42,928 nucleotides of DNA from Oscillospiraceae bacterium (GTDB lineage Bacteria; Bacillota; Clostridia; Oscillospirales; Acutalibacteraceae), in contig CADBQU010000050.1 of NCBI GenBank assembly GCA_902796905.1, forward strand, positions 1 to 42,928, read 5' to 3'. Every line of letters begins with the position of its first letter. Position 1 is the first letter of the stretch. Made by a program: the position numbers and the translations under genes. The notes beneath the pieces are model-generated. The model did not search any database. It worked only from the letters and a program-made list of their open reading frames with translations, and had not been told where the DNA came from. Below, one piece after another: positions 35,212 to 42,928 of this stretch.

Positions 35212-35524
35212 TTTGTTTTCCCCTTTAAAAATTTTTACTGTTTTCCTAAACAATACAATAACGGTACAATATTTCCCATGGCATAAAACTTGTCCGATTG
35301 TATTGCCTATCCGTAATTAAAACAATTTTCCCATCCGTAATTTACACAGTTTAAACAAATCAAATCCGTAAAATATTTAAAATGATTATTTTTTATTGTA
35401 TTTACAATTTTAAATTTTGTATATAATAAAAATATTTTTACGGTATTTAAAGGCATTGGGGCAAAAAATGCTTTACCCCAAAAACCCATTTTTACCGTTA
35501 ATGTTAATTTAATATTAATATTTT
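35212..35524. other. 313-bp gap upstream of mutS
   Basis: No credible gene. It contains a mutS promoter candidate (35297-35325), an inverted repeat (35251-35259 with 35297-35305) and three ATCCGTAA words (35309, 35333, 35364). A possible hairpin lies near 35456-35481. No clear terminator separates the ylbF-like gene from mutS. Confidence 0.55.
35297..35325 (-). promoter_or_regulatory. Promoter candidate for mutS
   Basis: On the minus strand TTGTTT, a 17-bp spacer and TACAAT. It leaves a leader of about 80 bases before the mutS start. Confidence 0.5.
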
Positions 35525-35929
35525 TTAATGACATCCTCCGCAGGAAGAGCAGCTGCCGCCGCAGCTGTGAGAAATTTCGCAAGTAAGCGGGTCTTCGCCG
35601 TTGCAGGTTTTTGAAATAAGAGTATCTATTTTTCCTATAAGCTCGTCCAAAGCCTGTTTTTTATTGTTGTAGTTAATCATAGCTTCCGTATCCATAACAG
35701 CGGTATAAACTCTGCGTAATTTTTCGTTCAATTCTTTAATTTTGCCTTCGTCTCTTTTTTCTTTTGCAAGTTCGTTGTCCAAAGACATTCTAACCAAATT
35801 AAATTCGCCTATTTTATTTTGTAAATCTTCATCTGCGTCGTTAGCGTCTCTTGCGGCTACATAATCCAAATATCTTTCGTCTTTTTGAAGCTCCGCACAT
35901 AATTCTCTTGCCAATTGTAAAATTTCCAT
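35525..35929 (-). CDS. YlbF/YmcA-family protein with a six-cysteine tail
   Basis: A 134-residue, mostly helical protein of the YlbF/YmcA (RicF/RicA) family. The helical bundle spans about 1-105. The tail has C109, C117, C123, C127, C130 and C133 plus a final His, enough to bind a metal or Fe-S cluster. In Bacillus subtilis, RicA, RicF and RicT form a complex carrying [4Fe-4S] clusters that affects RNase Y and development, and ymcA lies beside miaB. The gene here directly follows miaB (63-base gap), matching that context. Whether it is the A or F type is not clear. AAGGGAG precedes the ATG. Confidence 0.8.
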   Translation of the reverse strand: MEILQLARELCAELQKDERYLDYVAARDANDADEDLQNKIGEFNLVRMSLDNELAKEKRDEGKIKELNEKLRRVYTAVMDTEAMINYNNKKQALDELIGKIDTLISKTCNGEDPLTCEISHSCGGSCSSCGGCH

Positions 35930-35992
35930 TTAATTTGCTCCCTTTTATTCATTTCTTTTATTTTTATGCTTTTTATACTTTTATTATTAACA

Positions 35993-37405
35993 CTAATCTA
36001 TAATTTCCAAAATATCGGCGCAAACTTCGCCGTTATTTAAATATGTTTTTATTTTAATAAATTTACCCAACAAATCATTTGTCCCTTTAAATTCAAAACA
36101 AATATTACCGTCGGTATGTCCCGCCATAAATCCCGGTTTTCTTCCCGGCTCATCACATAAAACCACAAACTCTTTGTTATTGTAAGTAAGCTTTGTTTTG
36201 GCGGCTATTTCACTTTGAACTTTTAAAAGTTCGGAAAACCATTTAGATTTTTCCTCCAAAGGAATATTATCTTCCATTTTTGCTGCCGGCGTTCCGTCTC
36301 TTTTAGAAAAAATAAATGTAAACAGCGATAAAAATTCAACCCTTTTTACAACATCTACGGTTTCTAAAAAATCTTTATATGTTTCTCCCGGAAAACCTAC
36401 AATAATATCCGTTGTAAAAGTAATATCTTTTATTAATTCTTTAGCTTTTTTAATAAGTCCCAAATAATGCTCTTTTGTGTATTTGCGATTCATTCTTTTT
36501 AATATTTCGTTGCTGCCGCTTTGAAAAGGCAAATGCAAATGCTTGCAAACTTTATCACATTCTTTAATTGCCGATAAAAGCTCGTCGCTGCAGTCTTTGG
36601 GATGACTTGTCATAAACCTTATTCTGAAATTTCCCGGTATGCTGTTTATTATTCTTAAAAGAGCCGGAAAATCCGTGTCCTCGTATTTATAAGAGTTTAC
36701 GTTTTGCCCTAAAAGCGTTATATCTTTGCAACCGTCCGCTATTAAAGCTTTGGCGTCTTTTACTATATTTTCAACGCTTCTCGAACGCTCCCTGCCCCTT
36801 ACATAAGGCACAATGCAATAGGTACAAAAATTATTGCATCCGTACATTATGGGAAGCCAGCCTTTAAAAGTTCCGTCCCTTTTAAGCGGAACCTCCTCTA
36901 CTATATCCGGCGTATTTTCATCAATATCAAATATTCTTTTATTAAGCGTTAAATATTTATATATAAATTCCGGAAGCTTATATATTACATGCGTACCAAA
37001 CAGTATATTTACAAACGGAAAGCTTTTATATATTCTGTCTTTTACCTTTTGCTGCTGAGCCATACATCCGCACATAGCTATTATAAGCTTTGGATTTTTG
37101 CGTTTTTTATTTTTTAAGGCACCTATGTTGCCAAAAACCCTGTCCTCAGCATGTTCTCTTACGGCGCAAGTATTAAAAATTATAAAATCGGCTGCAGAAT
37201 CGTCATCGGTAAAAGAAAATCCTATTTGCTGCAGCATTCCTTTTAATTTTTCACTGTCGCTTACATTTTGTTGGCATCCGTAGGTTACAACCATAGCGCT
37301 GGGCTTATAACCGTAGTAGTTTAAAACCATATCTTTTAAAATATTAATATAGCCTTCCTGTTCGGAATACGCCGATTGATTTTTTAAATCCAAACCGTTT
37401 TGCAC
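35993..37405 (-). CDS. miaB: tRNA-2-methylthio-N6-dimethylallyladenosine synthase
   Basis: A 470-residue radical SAM methylthiotransferase that adds the methylthio group to i6A37 of tRNA after MiaA. N-terminal cluster ligands are C44 (YGCQQN), C80 (NTCAVR) and C114 (MCGCM). The radical SAM cluster is C190, C194 and C197 in CNNFCTYC. A TRAM RNA-binding domain closes the protein. The start is GTG after AAGGGG. About 30 residues precede the usual family beginning, so the true N-terminus could be slightly different. Confidence 0.95.
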   Translation of the reverse strand: MQNGLDLKNQSAYSEQEGYINILKDMVLNYYGYKPSAMVVTYGCQQNVSDSEKLKGMLQQIGFSFTDDDSAADFIIFNTCAVREHAEDRVFGNIGALKNKKRKNPKLIIAMCGCMAQQQKVKDRIYKSFPFVNILFGTHVIYKLPEFIYKYLTLNKRIFDIDENTPDIVEEVPLKRDGTFKGWLPIMYGCNNFCTYCIVPYVRGRERSRSVENIVKDAKALIADGCKDITLLGQNVNSYKYEDTDFPALLRIINSIPGNFRIRFMTSHPKDCSDELLSAIKECDKVCKHLHLPFQSGSNEILKRMNRKYTKEHYLGLIKKAKELIKDITFTTDIIVGFPGETYKDFLETVDVVKRVEFLSLFTFIFSKRDGTPAAKMEDNIPLEEKSKWFSELLKVQSEIAAKTKLTYNNKEFVVLCDEPGRKPGFMAGHTDGNICFEFKGTNDLLGKFIKIKTYLNNGEVCADILEIID

Positions 37406-37436
37406 CCTATTTCCCCTTATATAATATTATTATATT

Positions 37437-37442
37437 ATTATA
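37437..37442 (-). promoter_or_regulatory. Candidate -10 box for the miaB operon
   Basis: TATAAT on the minus strand, 32 bases before the GTG. The -35 at 17 bp (TTTATT) is weak. Confidence 0.4.
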
Positions 37443-37476
37443 CTATATAATAAATAAAAAATAAAGAAAAATTTAA

Positions 37477-37516
37477 AGAAAAAACGGACAATATGGAAAC
37501 CATACTATCCGTTTTA
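37477..37516 (-). terminator. Intrinsic terminator of rpsB-tsf
   Basis: Outer stem 37481-37488 with 37508-37515 and inner stem 37492-37496 with 37500-37504 (AAA loop), joined by an imperfect section. A T-rich run follows on the minus strand. It lies 26 bases after the tsf stop. Confidence 0.8.
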
Positions 37517-37541
37517 ATATTAACTTAATTAATGTTATTTA

Positions 37542-38453
37542 CTATTTAATCATACCGGCAACTTCGTCTGCAAAGTTATCGTTTCTTTTTTCTAAGCCTT
37601 CGCCTTTTTCAAATCTAACAAAAGATACAACTTTAACATCGGCACCTATTTCTTTTGCTTTAGATTCAATATATTTTTCTACGGTAAAATCGCCGTTTTT
37701 AACAAATTCTTGTTCTAACAAGCAATTTTCGGAATAATATTTGCCAATTTTGCCTTCTACAATTTTACCTAAAATTTGTTCGGGCTTGTTAGCCATTTTG
37801 GGGTCTTCTTTCATTTGACCAATTAAAATTTCTTTTTCTTTTTCAATAACTTCCGCAGGAACTGCTTCTCTGTTTAAATATTGAGGATTTACCGCAGCAA
37901 TCTGCATAGCTATATCTTTAGAAAGTTCTTTAAACACAGCGTTTTCAGCGTCTGCGTTGGTATCAAATTTAACCATAACGCCGATTTTGCCGCCTGCATG
38001 AACATAAGTGGATACAATACCTTCATAGCGTTCAAATCTGCGAACTTTGATATTTTCGCGTACTGCCAAAAATACTTCCTGAATCATATCTGCTACAGTT
38101 ACACCGTTTTCTTCGCAAGCCAACAATGCTTCAACATCGGCAGGTGCTTTATCGGCAATAACTTTTGCTACTTTTTCGGTTAATTCTTTAAATGCATCGC
38201 TGTTTGCAACAAAGTCGGTTTCGGCGTTTAATTCAACAACAACGCCTACGTTTCCGTATACCTTTGCCAAAACCAAACCTTCGGCTGCAATTCTTCCTGA
38301 TTTTTTAGCTTGCTGAGCCAAACCTTTTTCTCTTAAAAAGTCAACTGCCGCATCCATATTACCGTCGGTTTCGGTTAAAGCTTTTTTGCAATCCATCATA
38401 CCGCAGCCGGTTTTTTCTCTTAAAGCCTGTACGTCTTTTGCAGTAAAAGTCAT
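37542..38453 (-). CDS. tsf: Elongation factor Ts
   Basis: A 303-residue guanine nucleotide exchange factor for EF-Tu. The N-terminal UBA-like module (2-40; VQALREKTGCGMMDCKKAL) is unmistakable. The core EF-Tu-binding region follows, including VELNAETDFVA at about 73-83. Length is normal. It lies 139 bases after rpsB in the same direction, with a terminator-like hairpin in between. AGGAG precedes the ATG. Confidence 0.98.
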   Translation of the reverse strand: MTFTAKDVQALREKTGCGMMDCKKALTETDGNMDAAVDFLREKGLAQQAKKSGRIAAEGLVLAKVYGNVGVVVELNAETDFVANSDAFKELTEKVAKVIADKAPADVEALLACEENGVTVADMIQEVFLAVRENIKVRRFERYEGIVSTYVHAGGKIGVMVKFDTNADAENAVFKELSKDIAMQIAAVNPQYLNREAVPAEVIEKEKEILIGQMKEDPKMANKPEQILGKIVEGKIGKYYSENCLLEQEFVKNGDFTVEKYIESKAKEIGADVKVVSFVRFEKGEGLEKRNDNFADEVAGMIK

Positions 38454-38514
38454 AATTAATTCTCCTATTCCTATTTTGTTTTTATCTTTTTTAAATTCAA
38501 TTTTTATCTTCTTT

Positions 38515-38543
38515 AAAAATGCCTGCTTAATGCAGGCATTTTT
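38515..38543 (-). terminator. Terminator-like hairpin between rpsB and tsf
   Basis: A perfect 12-bp stem (38515-38526 with 38532-38543), five-base loop and flanking A/T tracts. Placed inside an operon, it probably reduces tsf expression relative to rpsB rather than ending the unit. Confidence 0.85.
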
Positions 38544-38592
38544 CTTTTTAACATAAAATAAAGCCTTAAATTTTTAAACTGAAAAATTTTTA

Positions 38593-39354
38593 TTATTCTG
38601 CGTCTTCGGCTTTTTCTTCTGTTTCTTTAGATTCTTCCGCAGGAGCTTCTTCGGCTTCGGCAGAATCCTGTTCGCCTTGTCTTCCTTCAATAACAGCCTG
38701 AGCCATAGCGCCTGCAATAAGTTTTACTGCACGGATAGCGTCGTCGTTACCGGGAATAACTGCGTCTATTTCATCGGGATCGCAGTTTGTATCTACAATT
38801 GCAATTATAGGAATATTTAATTTTTTAGCTTCCTGAACGGCAATTCTTTCTTTTCTGGGGTCTACAATAAATAAAGCGCTGGGGATTTTATCCATATCTT
38901 GAATACCGCCGAGGAATTTTTCCAATTTTTCGATTTCAAGATTTAATTTGATAACTTCTTTTTTAGGTAAAAGGTCAAATGTGCCGTCTTCGCTCATTTT
39001 TCTTAATTGGTTTAAACGGTCGATTCTTTTTCTTATTGTACGGAAGTTTGTAAGCATACCGCCTAACCAACGGGCGTTTACATAAGGCATGGAGCAATGA
39101 ATCGCTTCTTCTTTAACAGCTTCCTGAGCCTGTTTTTTGGTGCCTACAAAAAGAATATCTCCGCCTTCTGCGGCTATATCGCGTACAAAATTGTAAGCTT
39201 CGTTTAATTTTTTAACTGTTTTTTGTAAGTCGATAATATAAATACCGTTTCTTTCGGTAAAAATATATTCGGCCATTTTGGGGTTCCAACGTCTTGTTTG
39301 ATGTCCGAAATGAACACCGGCTTCCAAGAGTTGTTTCATTGATACTACTGACAT
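38593..39354 (-). CDS. rpsB: 30S ribosomal protein S2
   Basis: A 253-residue S2 protein. The start of the family is clear ([22 protein letters not shown]), as are WLGGMLTNF and the [12 protein letters not shown] segment. The last 30 residues are an acidic Glu/Ala tail. The open frame extends 10 residues upstream. The ATG at 39354 is chosen because GGAGG lies 8 bases before it. It has a strong promoter and a structured leader. Confidence 0.98.
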   Translation of the reverse strand: MSVVSMKQLLEAGVHFGHQTRRWNPKMAEYIFTERNGIYIIDLQKTVKKLNEAYNFVRDIAAEGGDILFVGTKKQAQEAVKEEAIHCSMPYVNARWLGGMLTNFRTIRKRIDRLNQLRKMSEDGTFDLLPKKEVIKLNLEIEKLEKFLGGIQDMDKIPSALFIVDPRKERIAVQEAKKLNIPIIAIVDTNCDPDEIDAVIPGNDDAIRAVKLIAGAMAQAVIEGRQGEQDSAEAEEAPAEESKETEEKAEDAE

Positions 39355-39477
39355 AATTTTTTCCTCCGGTTTTTTCCTCCGCAAACTTCTTATTGGCGGG
39401 AATCTTAAATTTTAAAAGTCTTAGTCTTAAAAAAATCTTAATTTTTTAAGCAAAACTTAACACTTTTTATTATTAAG

Positions 39478-39534
39478 AAACCGCCCCGACAATCCGCCTG
39501 CGTGTGTATTTGCTAGTATCACCACATAACTAGC
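39478..39534 (-). promoter_or_regulatory. Structured rpsB leader, putative S2 autoregulatory element
   Basis: Just after the predicted transcription start is a GCTAGT/ACTAGC hairpin (39512-39517 with 39529-39534) with an 11-base loop. A GC-rich stretch (39480-39505) unlike the surrounding leader follows. Ribosomal protein S2 represses its own mRNA in several bacteria. The assignment here is inference from position and structure. Confidence 0.45.
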
Positions 39535-39540
39535 CTATAA

Positions 39541-39569
39541 ATTTTACCACAACTTATTTTAAATTGCAA
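39541..39569 (-). promoter_or_regulatory. Strong sigma-A promoter of rpsB-tsf
   Basis: On the minus strand TTGCAA, exactly 17 bp, then TAAAAT, with a TGTGG upstream of the -10. Leader length is about 180 bases. Confidence 0.75.
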
Positions 39570-39598
39570 GCTTTTTTTACAACTTTTAAATTATACTT

Positions 39599-40174
39599 TT
39601 ATTTTAGCAATATCGGTTGCAGTTGTTCTTTAAACAACGCACATTTTAAGGCTTTCGGAATTAAACCGAAATCTCCTATTAAAGATTTCGGTTTTGCGTC
39701 CGGGTCATCTTGCCCAAACGGTACAAAATAAATATTTTTTGTATTAAGCAAAGTTGAAATATTTTTTGCCGAAGCTCCCAAGCCGTCGTTTGTGGCCATA
39801 TTAATTAAAACCGGTTTATTGTTTCTCAAATGAGCTTTTACCGCCATTGTAACGGCGGTATCGGTTATTCCGTTAGCTATTTTTGCCATGGTATTTCCGG
39901 TGCACGGCGCAATAACTATAATATCCAAAAGAGATTTCGGACCTATAGGTTCTGCCTCAAATACGGTTTTTATAGCTTCTCTTCCGCAAATCTCTTCAAT
40001 TGTTTTTATATGGTCTTTTGCTTTGCCAAAACGCGTATCCGTTTTTATAACTGACTCCGAAAGAATAGGAAAAATGTCCGCTTTTTGTTCTTTTAAAACT
40101 TTTAAAGCTTCAATAGATTTTTTAAGCGTGCAAAACGAACCGCAAAAAGCAAATCCCACTTTTACGTTTTCCAC
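39599..40174 (-). CDS. dpaB: Dipicolinate synthase subunit B
   Basis: A 191-residue flavoprotein-fold subunit (SpoVFB) of dipicolinate synthase, which oxidises a lysine-pathway intermediate to dipicolinic acid in the mother cell. The opening KVGFAFCGSFCT and the flavin-type loop APCTGNTMAKIANGITD (89-105) are characteristic. The start is GTG, sharing one base with the dpaA stop (TAGTG), with AAGGGGG upstream. Translation is coupled. Confidence 0.95.
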   Translation of the reverse strand: MENVKVGFAFCGSFCTLKKSIEALKVLKEQKADIFPILSESVIKTDTRFGKAKDHIKTIEEICGREAIKTVFEAEPIGPKSLLDIIVIAPCTGNTMAKIANGITDTAVTMAVKAHLRNNKPVLINMATNDGLGASAKNISTLLNTKNIYFVPFGQDDPDAKPKSLIGDFGLIPKALKCALFKEQLQPILLK

Positions 40175-41073
40175 TATATTTCCCCCTTTATTTTTTTATC
40201 TATACAAGAATAAATCAGTTGTGCGGCAGTTTCGGGGGCATATTTTCCGGGCAAAGATAAAGAATGTACCGCTTTTATACCTATATTCTCCGCAAATTTA
40301 AAATCCACTCCCCCCGGAGCAGAAGCCAAATCTATAATTAAACAATTTTTATTTAATTGTTTTAAAATTTCACTGTTAAAAATTAAGTGCGGAACCGTAT
40401 TAAAAATAAATTTATATTCATTTGCCTTATTTTTACCGTTTATATCGTTCATAAGGTTTTTAAAATCAACGGCATTAAAGCCCAAAGCGTTTATATACGC
40501 TCTGTCGGTATCTTTTCTTGCCGCAACGGTAATATTTTTTGAAAAAGGCGTTAGCATATTTAAAATATTTTTTGCTATTCTTCCGTATCCGGTAATTAAA
40601 ATACAAGAACCTATCATAGATTCGCTTGAATTTATAACAGCTTCCGCCACGGCGCCTTCGGCAGTAACGGCGGCGTTTTTTATTGTAAGAGGTTCATATA
40701 AAAAATAATCGAAAATTTCACAGCCGTAATTAATATCGTTAGGCAGCTTACCGCCGAAAACTACGGTATTTTTATTTATATATTTTAAAATATTATTTTT
40801 AATATTTTCGGAGCCGTACATAATGGGTAAAACAATAATGTCAAAATTTTTAATTAAATTTTTATCGGTTTCGGGTTTTATATTTTTATTTTCGGTTTTT
40901 GTTTCAAACGGAACAATATCTTTTAAATTAAAGGAAAGCGAAAAAACTTTAAAATCTTTTTGATGCATTATTTTCTTTAAAAACAAAAAGCGGTTATCGT
41001 TGCCTACAACCAAAACATTTTTCGGTTTTTCCGACTCTTTTTTAAAGATGTTGTTATCTTTATTTTGCTCCAT
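40174..41073 (-). CDS. dpaA: Dipicolinate synthase subunit A
   Basis: A 299-residue Rossmann-fold subunit (SpoVFA). The NAD(P)-binding loop is at ITGYGRIAKN (160-169), with an N-terminal nucleotide-like fold before it (VLVVGNDNRFLF). The longer frame begins inside the ribosome binding site. The ATG at 41073 is chosen because GGAGG lies 8 bases upstream. Paired with dpaB, it makes the calcium-chelating spore core compound. A sigma-K-like promoter precedes it. Confidence 0.93.
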   Translation of the reverse strand: MEQNKDNNIFKKESEKPKNVLVVGNDNRFLFLKKIMHQKDFKVFSLSFNLKDIVPFETKTENKNIKPETDKNLIKNFDIIVLPIMYGSENIKNNILKYINKNTVVFGGKLPNDINYGCEIFDYFLYEPLTIKNAAVTAEGAVAEAVINSSESMIGSCILITGYGRIAKNILNMLTPFSKNITVAARKDTDRAYINALGFNAVDFKNLMNDINGKNKANEYKFIFNTVPHLIFNSEILKQLNKNCLIIDLASAPGGVDFKFAENIGIKAVHSLSLPGKYAPETAAQLIYSCIDKKIKGEI

Positions 41074-41102
41074 AAGTATACCCTCCATTTTGCTTTACAA
41101 AG

Positions 41103-41130
41103 TATTATATGAACAAAATAAACGGGTAGT
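41103..41130 (-). promoter_or_regulatory. Sigma-K-like promoter of dpaAB
   Basis: On the minus strand AC, exactly 17 bases, then CATATAATA, fitting the Bacillus sigma-K consensus (AC; CATAnnnTA). There is no sigma-A -35 at this spacing. In Bacillus spoVFA is a sigma-K gene, which agrees. Confidence 0.6.
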
Positions 41131-41179
41131 GAAATTAAATGCCGTATAAAAAATAAAAATTTTTTTAAAAACTGTTTAT

Positions 41180-41208
41180 TTTACAGCCGATATGTTATAT
41201 AATATAAT
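41180..41208 (+). promoter_or_regulatory. Sigma-A promoter of murC
   Basis: TTTACA (41180-41185), 17 bp, TATAAT (41203-41208). Transcription would begin near 41215, downstream of the first in-frame ATG (41192), which supports the later start at 41291. Confidence 0.65.
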
Positions 41209-41290
41209 GAAAATATATATTAAATATTTATTAAAGGCGCATATATTTACCGCATCTTACTTTTGCGTCTTGGAAAGATATGGTAGTTTT

Positions 41291-42691
41291 ATGAAAATTT
41301 TTAGACCCGAAGACGAAATTTTAAATAAAGTATCGCATATCCATATGATAGGCATAGGCGGTTCGGGTATGTGTCCTTTGGCGGAAATTCTTCACTCTAA
41401 AGGTTATTCCATAACCGGCAGCGACAATAACGAAAGCGACCCTTTAAAAAGAATTATTGCTTTAGGCATACCGGTTTTTATGGGACATAAAAAAGAAAAC
41501 ATAAAAAATGCTCAGCTTATAGTTTATTCCGCTGCCATAAGCAAAGATAATCCCGAACTTATAGCGGCTAAAGAACAAAATATACCAACTATGGAACGTT
41601 CCGTACTTTTAGGTATTATTACCCGAAAATTCGATAACGTTATAGGCGTTTGCGGAACGCACGGAAAAACCACGGTTACTTCTATGATTACGCAAATACT
41701 TTGTATTAACGGCAAAGACCCTACTGCGGTTATAGGCGGAAAGCTTCCGTTAATTAACGCCAACGGCAGAGCCGGCGACAGCGAGAATATGGTTTGCGAA
41801 AGCTGCGAATTTGTTGAAACTTTTTTAAAACTTTCGCCCGATAAAGCCGTATTGTTAAATATAGATAACGACCATCTCGATTATTTTAAAACTATGGAAA
41901 ACCTGGTAAACGCTTTTAAAAAATTTGTTGAAATGGCTTCGCTTGTTTTTTATAACGGAGATGATAAGCTTTCAAACACCGCCGTTAAAAATTGTAAAAA
42001 TAAAATATCTTTCGGTTTAAACAAAGATAACGATTTTTATGCGGATGACATCACAAACGGTCTTTTAGGTTTAAAATTTAAAATTTACAAAAACAATGCG
42101 GATACCGAAAAACCGGAATTTTTAACCGAAATGGAATTATCCATTCCAGGAAAACATAACGTATATAATGCTTTGGCTGCTTTTTGCGTATGCTTTAATA
42201 TGGGTATTGCACCAAAAGACATTGTTTCGGCTTTGGATAATTTTAACGGAGCCGGAAGACGTTTTGAAAAAATATACTCAAACAACACTTTAACGATTAT
42301 AGATGATTATGCACATCATCCCACCGAAATTGCCGCTACCCTTAAAGCGGCAAAAAGCCTTCCTTTTAAAAGGGTTACCGTTTTGTTCCAACCATTTACT
42401 TTTTCAAGAACGGAATTGTTGTTAAATGATTTTATAAAATCGTTAAGCATAGCCGACCGCGTTGTTTTAACTCCTATTATGGGTTCAAGAGAAATAAACA
42501 AAAGCGGCATAAGTTCTGATGATATTGCAAAAGGCTTAAAAAATGTAAAATGTGTTCAAAGCTTTAACGAAGCCTCGGAGTATTTATTAAGCACAGCCCA
42601 AAAAGGCGATTTAATAATTACAATGGGCGGCGGAGATATTTATAAAGCGGCACATATTATGAGAGATACTTTAAATAAAATAAACGAATAA
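41291..42691 (+). CDS. murC: UDP-N-acetylmuramate--L-alanine ligase
   Basis: A 466-residue Mur ligase adding the first amino acid of the peptidoglycan stem. The Rossmann start HMIGIGGSGMCPLAEIL (18-34) and the P-loop GTHGKTT (122-128) are plain. DDYAHHPTEI near residue 337-346 is the usual UDP/ADP-site segment. The frame is open for 33 more codons upstream, but the promoter at 41180-41208 and the family length place the start at 41291. The ribosome binding site is weak. It is monocistronic here, ended by a strong terminator. Confidence 0.96.
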   Translation: MKIFRPEDEILNKVSHIHMIGIGGSGMCPLAEILHSKGYSITGSDNNESDPLKRIIALGIPVFMGHKKENIKNAQLIVYSAAISKDNPELIAAKEQNIPTMERSVLLGIITRKFDNVIGVCGTHGKTTVTSMITQILCINGKDPTAVIGGKLPLINANGRAGDSENMVCESCEFVETFLKLSPDKAVLLNIDNDHLDYFKTMENLVNAFKKFVEMASLVFYNGDDKLSNTAVKNCKNKISFGLNKDNDFYADDITNGLLGLKFKIYKNNADTEKPEFLTEMELSIPGKHNVYNALAAFCVCFNMGIAPKDIVSALDNFNGAGRRFEKIYSNNTLTIIDDYAHHPTEIAATLKAAKSLPFKRVTVLFQPFTFSRTELLLNDFIKSLSIADRVVLTPIMGSREINKSGISSDDIAKGLKNVKCVQSFNEASEYLLSTAQKGDLIITMGGGDIYKAAHIMRDTLNKINE

Positions 42692-42695
42692 ATTA

Positions 42696-42747
42696 AAAAA
42701 ATATAACAGCCGAAGAATTTAAGTGTTCTTCGGCTGTTATATTTTTT
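42696..42747. terminator. Strong bidirectional terminator after murC
   Basis: A perfect 22-bp stem (42696-42717 with 42726-42747), eight-base loop, and A and T tracts on the two sides. It lies between murC and the convergent partial gene. Confidence 0.92.
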
Positions 42748-42835
42748 GCATATATTTAAAATACAGTTTGAAAACTATATTTTAAAGGCTTAAAAATATG
42801 TAATTGCAACTAAAATTTATACTTTTTTTCTGCTT

Positions 42836-42928
42836 TTACTCATTTATTGCATTTATATTTTCTTTCATTTTATCAAACTTTTTTTGCAATGCATTAAATG
42901 TTTTTATTATATCCGACAGTTTTTCCTC
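42836..42928 (-). CDS. 3' end of an unidentified coiled-coil gene (partial)
   Basis: Thirty codons are open from the window edge to a TAA stop at 42836-42838. The peptide (EEKLSDIIKTFNALQKKFDKM and on) is Lys/Glu/Asn-rich and would form a single amphipathic helix, the end of a coiled coil. It faces the bidirectional terminator that also serves murC, which supports a real gene ending here. I do not recognise the family. The short length leaves a chance reading possible. Confidence 0.5.
   Translation of the reverse strand, partial: EEKLSDIIKTFNALQKKFDKMKENINAINE

Noticed and set aside
35309..35371. Three ATCCGTAA words as a CRISPR or iteron array
   Set aside because: Units are only 8-9 bases with unequal spacing (24 and 31), and no cas or replication gene is near.
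35307..35582. 91-codon minus-strand open frame upstream of mutS
   Set aside because: It overlaps the cysteine-rich end of the YlbF-like gene, has no ribosome binding site and no family-like composition; it occupies a promoter region.
39478..39534. tRNA or other stable RNA gene in the GC-rich rpsB leader
   Set aside because: No cloverleaf with anticodon and T-arm could be drawn; position after a promoter fits an mRNA leader better.
41192..41290. 33-codon N-terminal extension of murC
   Set aside because: It begins upstream of the predicted transcription start, lacks a ribosome binding site, and the family length fits the ATG at 41291.

Overview
The window is a compact, AT-rich stretch of chromosome from a Gram-positive endospore former, most likely an anaerobic clostridium (class Clostridia). 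The evidence is spoIVA with a DUF3794/LysM partner gene, dipicolinate synthase (dpaA/dpaB), a yggS-sepF-ylmH-divIVA-ileS-lspA cluster, a split transketolase, a class II GalT and strong AGGAGG-type ribosome binding sites. I see no rRNA, tRNA, CRISPR array, transposase, prophage gene or complete mobile element.

Layout. 1-2.7 kb (+): an Lrp/AsnC regulator, a PLP aminotransferase and ispE, translationally coupled by 4-nt overlaps. 2.8-5.3 kb (-): a class A penicillin-binding protein. 5.3-6.7 kb (+): two small genes, a membrane-anchored BofC-C-terminal-like protein and a short DivIVA-like coiled-coil protein. 6.8-9.9 kb (-): a spore-coat basement-layer operon (sipL-like gene, then spoIVA). 10.1-12.0 kb (-): a free-standing cytoplasmic glycoside hydrolase with a carbohydrate-binding-like domain inserted in its barrel. 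12.1-16.1 kb (-): cca plus adenosine deaminase, then pdxS-pdxT. 16.4-17.9 kb (+): galT. 18.0-37.4 kb (-): a long co-directional array in transcription order miaB, ylbF-like, mutS, mutL, miaA, HlyD-like, yggS, sepF, ylmH, divIVA, ileS, lspA, rluD-like, HAD phosphatase and the two transketolase halves. It covers tRNA modification, mismatch repair, division and protein export. 37.5-41.1 kb (-): dpaA-dpaB, then rpsB-tsf. 41.2-42.7 kb (+): murC. The window ends inside the 3' end of one more minus-strand gene.

The genes are mostly conserved housekeeping and sporulation functions. Sporulation appears in three places: the coat base (SpoIVA with its LysM partner), dipicolinate for the core (DpaAB, behind a sigma-K-like promoter) and possibly the BofC-like protein. 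Cell envelope and division genes (PBP, MurC, SepF, DivIVA, LspA) make up another large share.

The least expected signal is structural. Intergenic DNA at 14-80 and 6739-6829 forms an outer stem closed around three consecutive hairpins with almost no unpaired bases, although the two primary sequences differ. A third hairpin-dense island lies at 5509-5597. I found no clearly new multi-gene system. Start codons were moved from the longest open frame where the ribosome binding site demanded it; these cases are stated.
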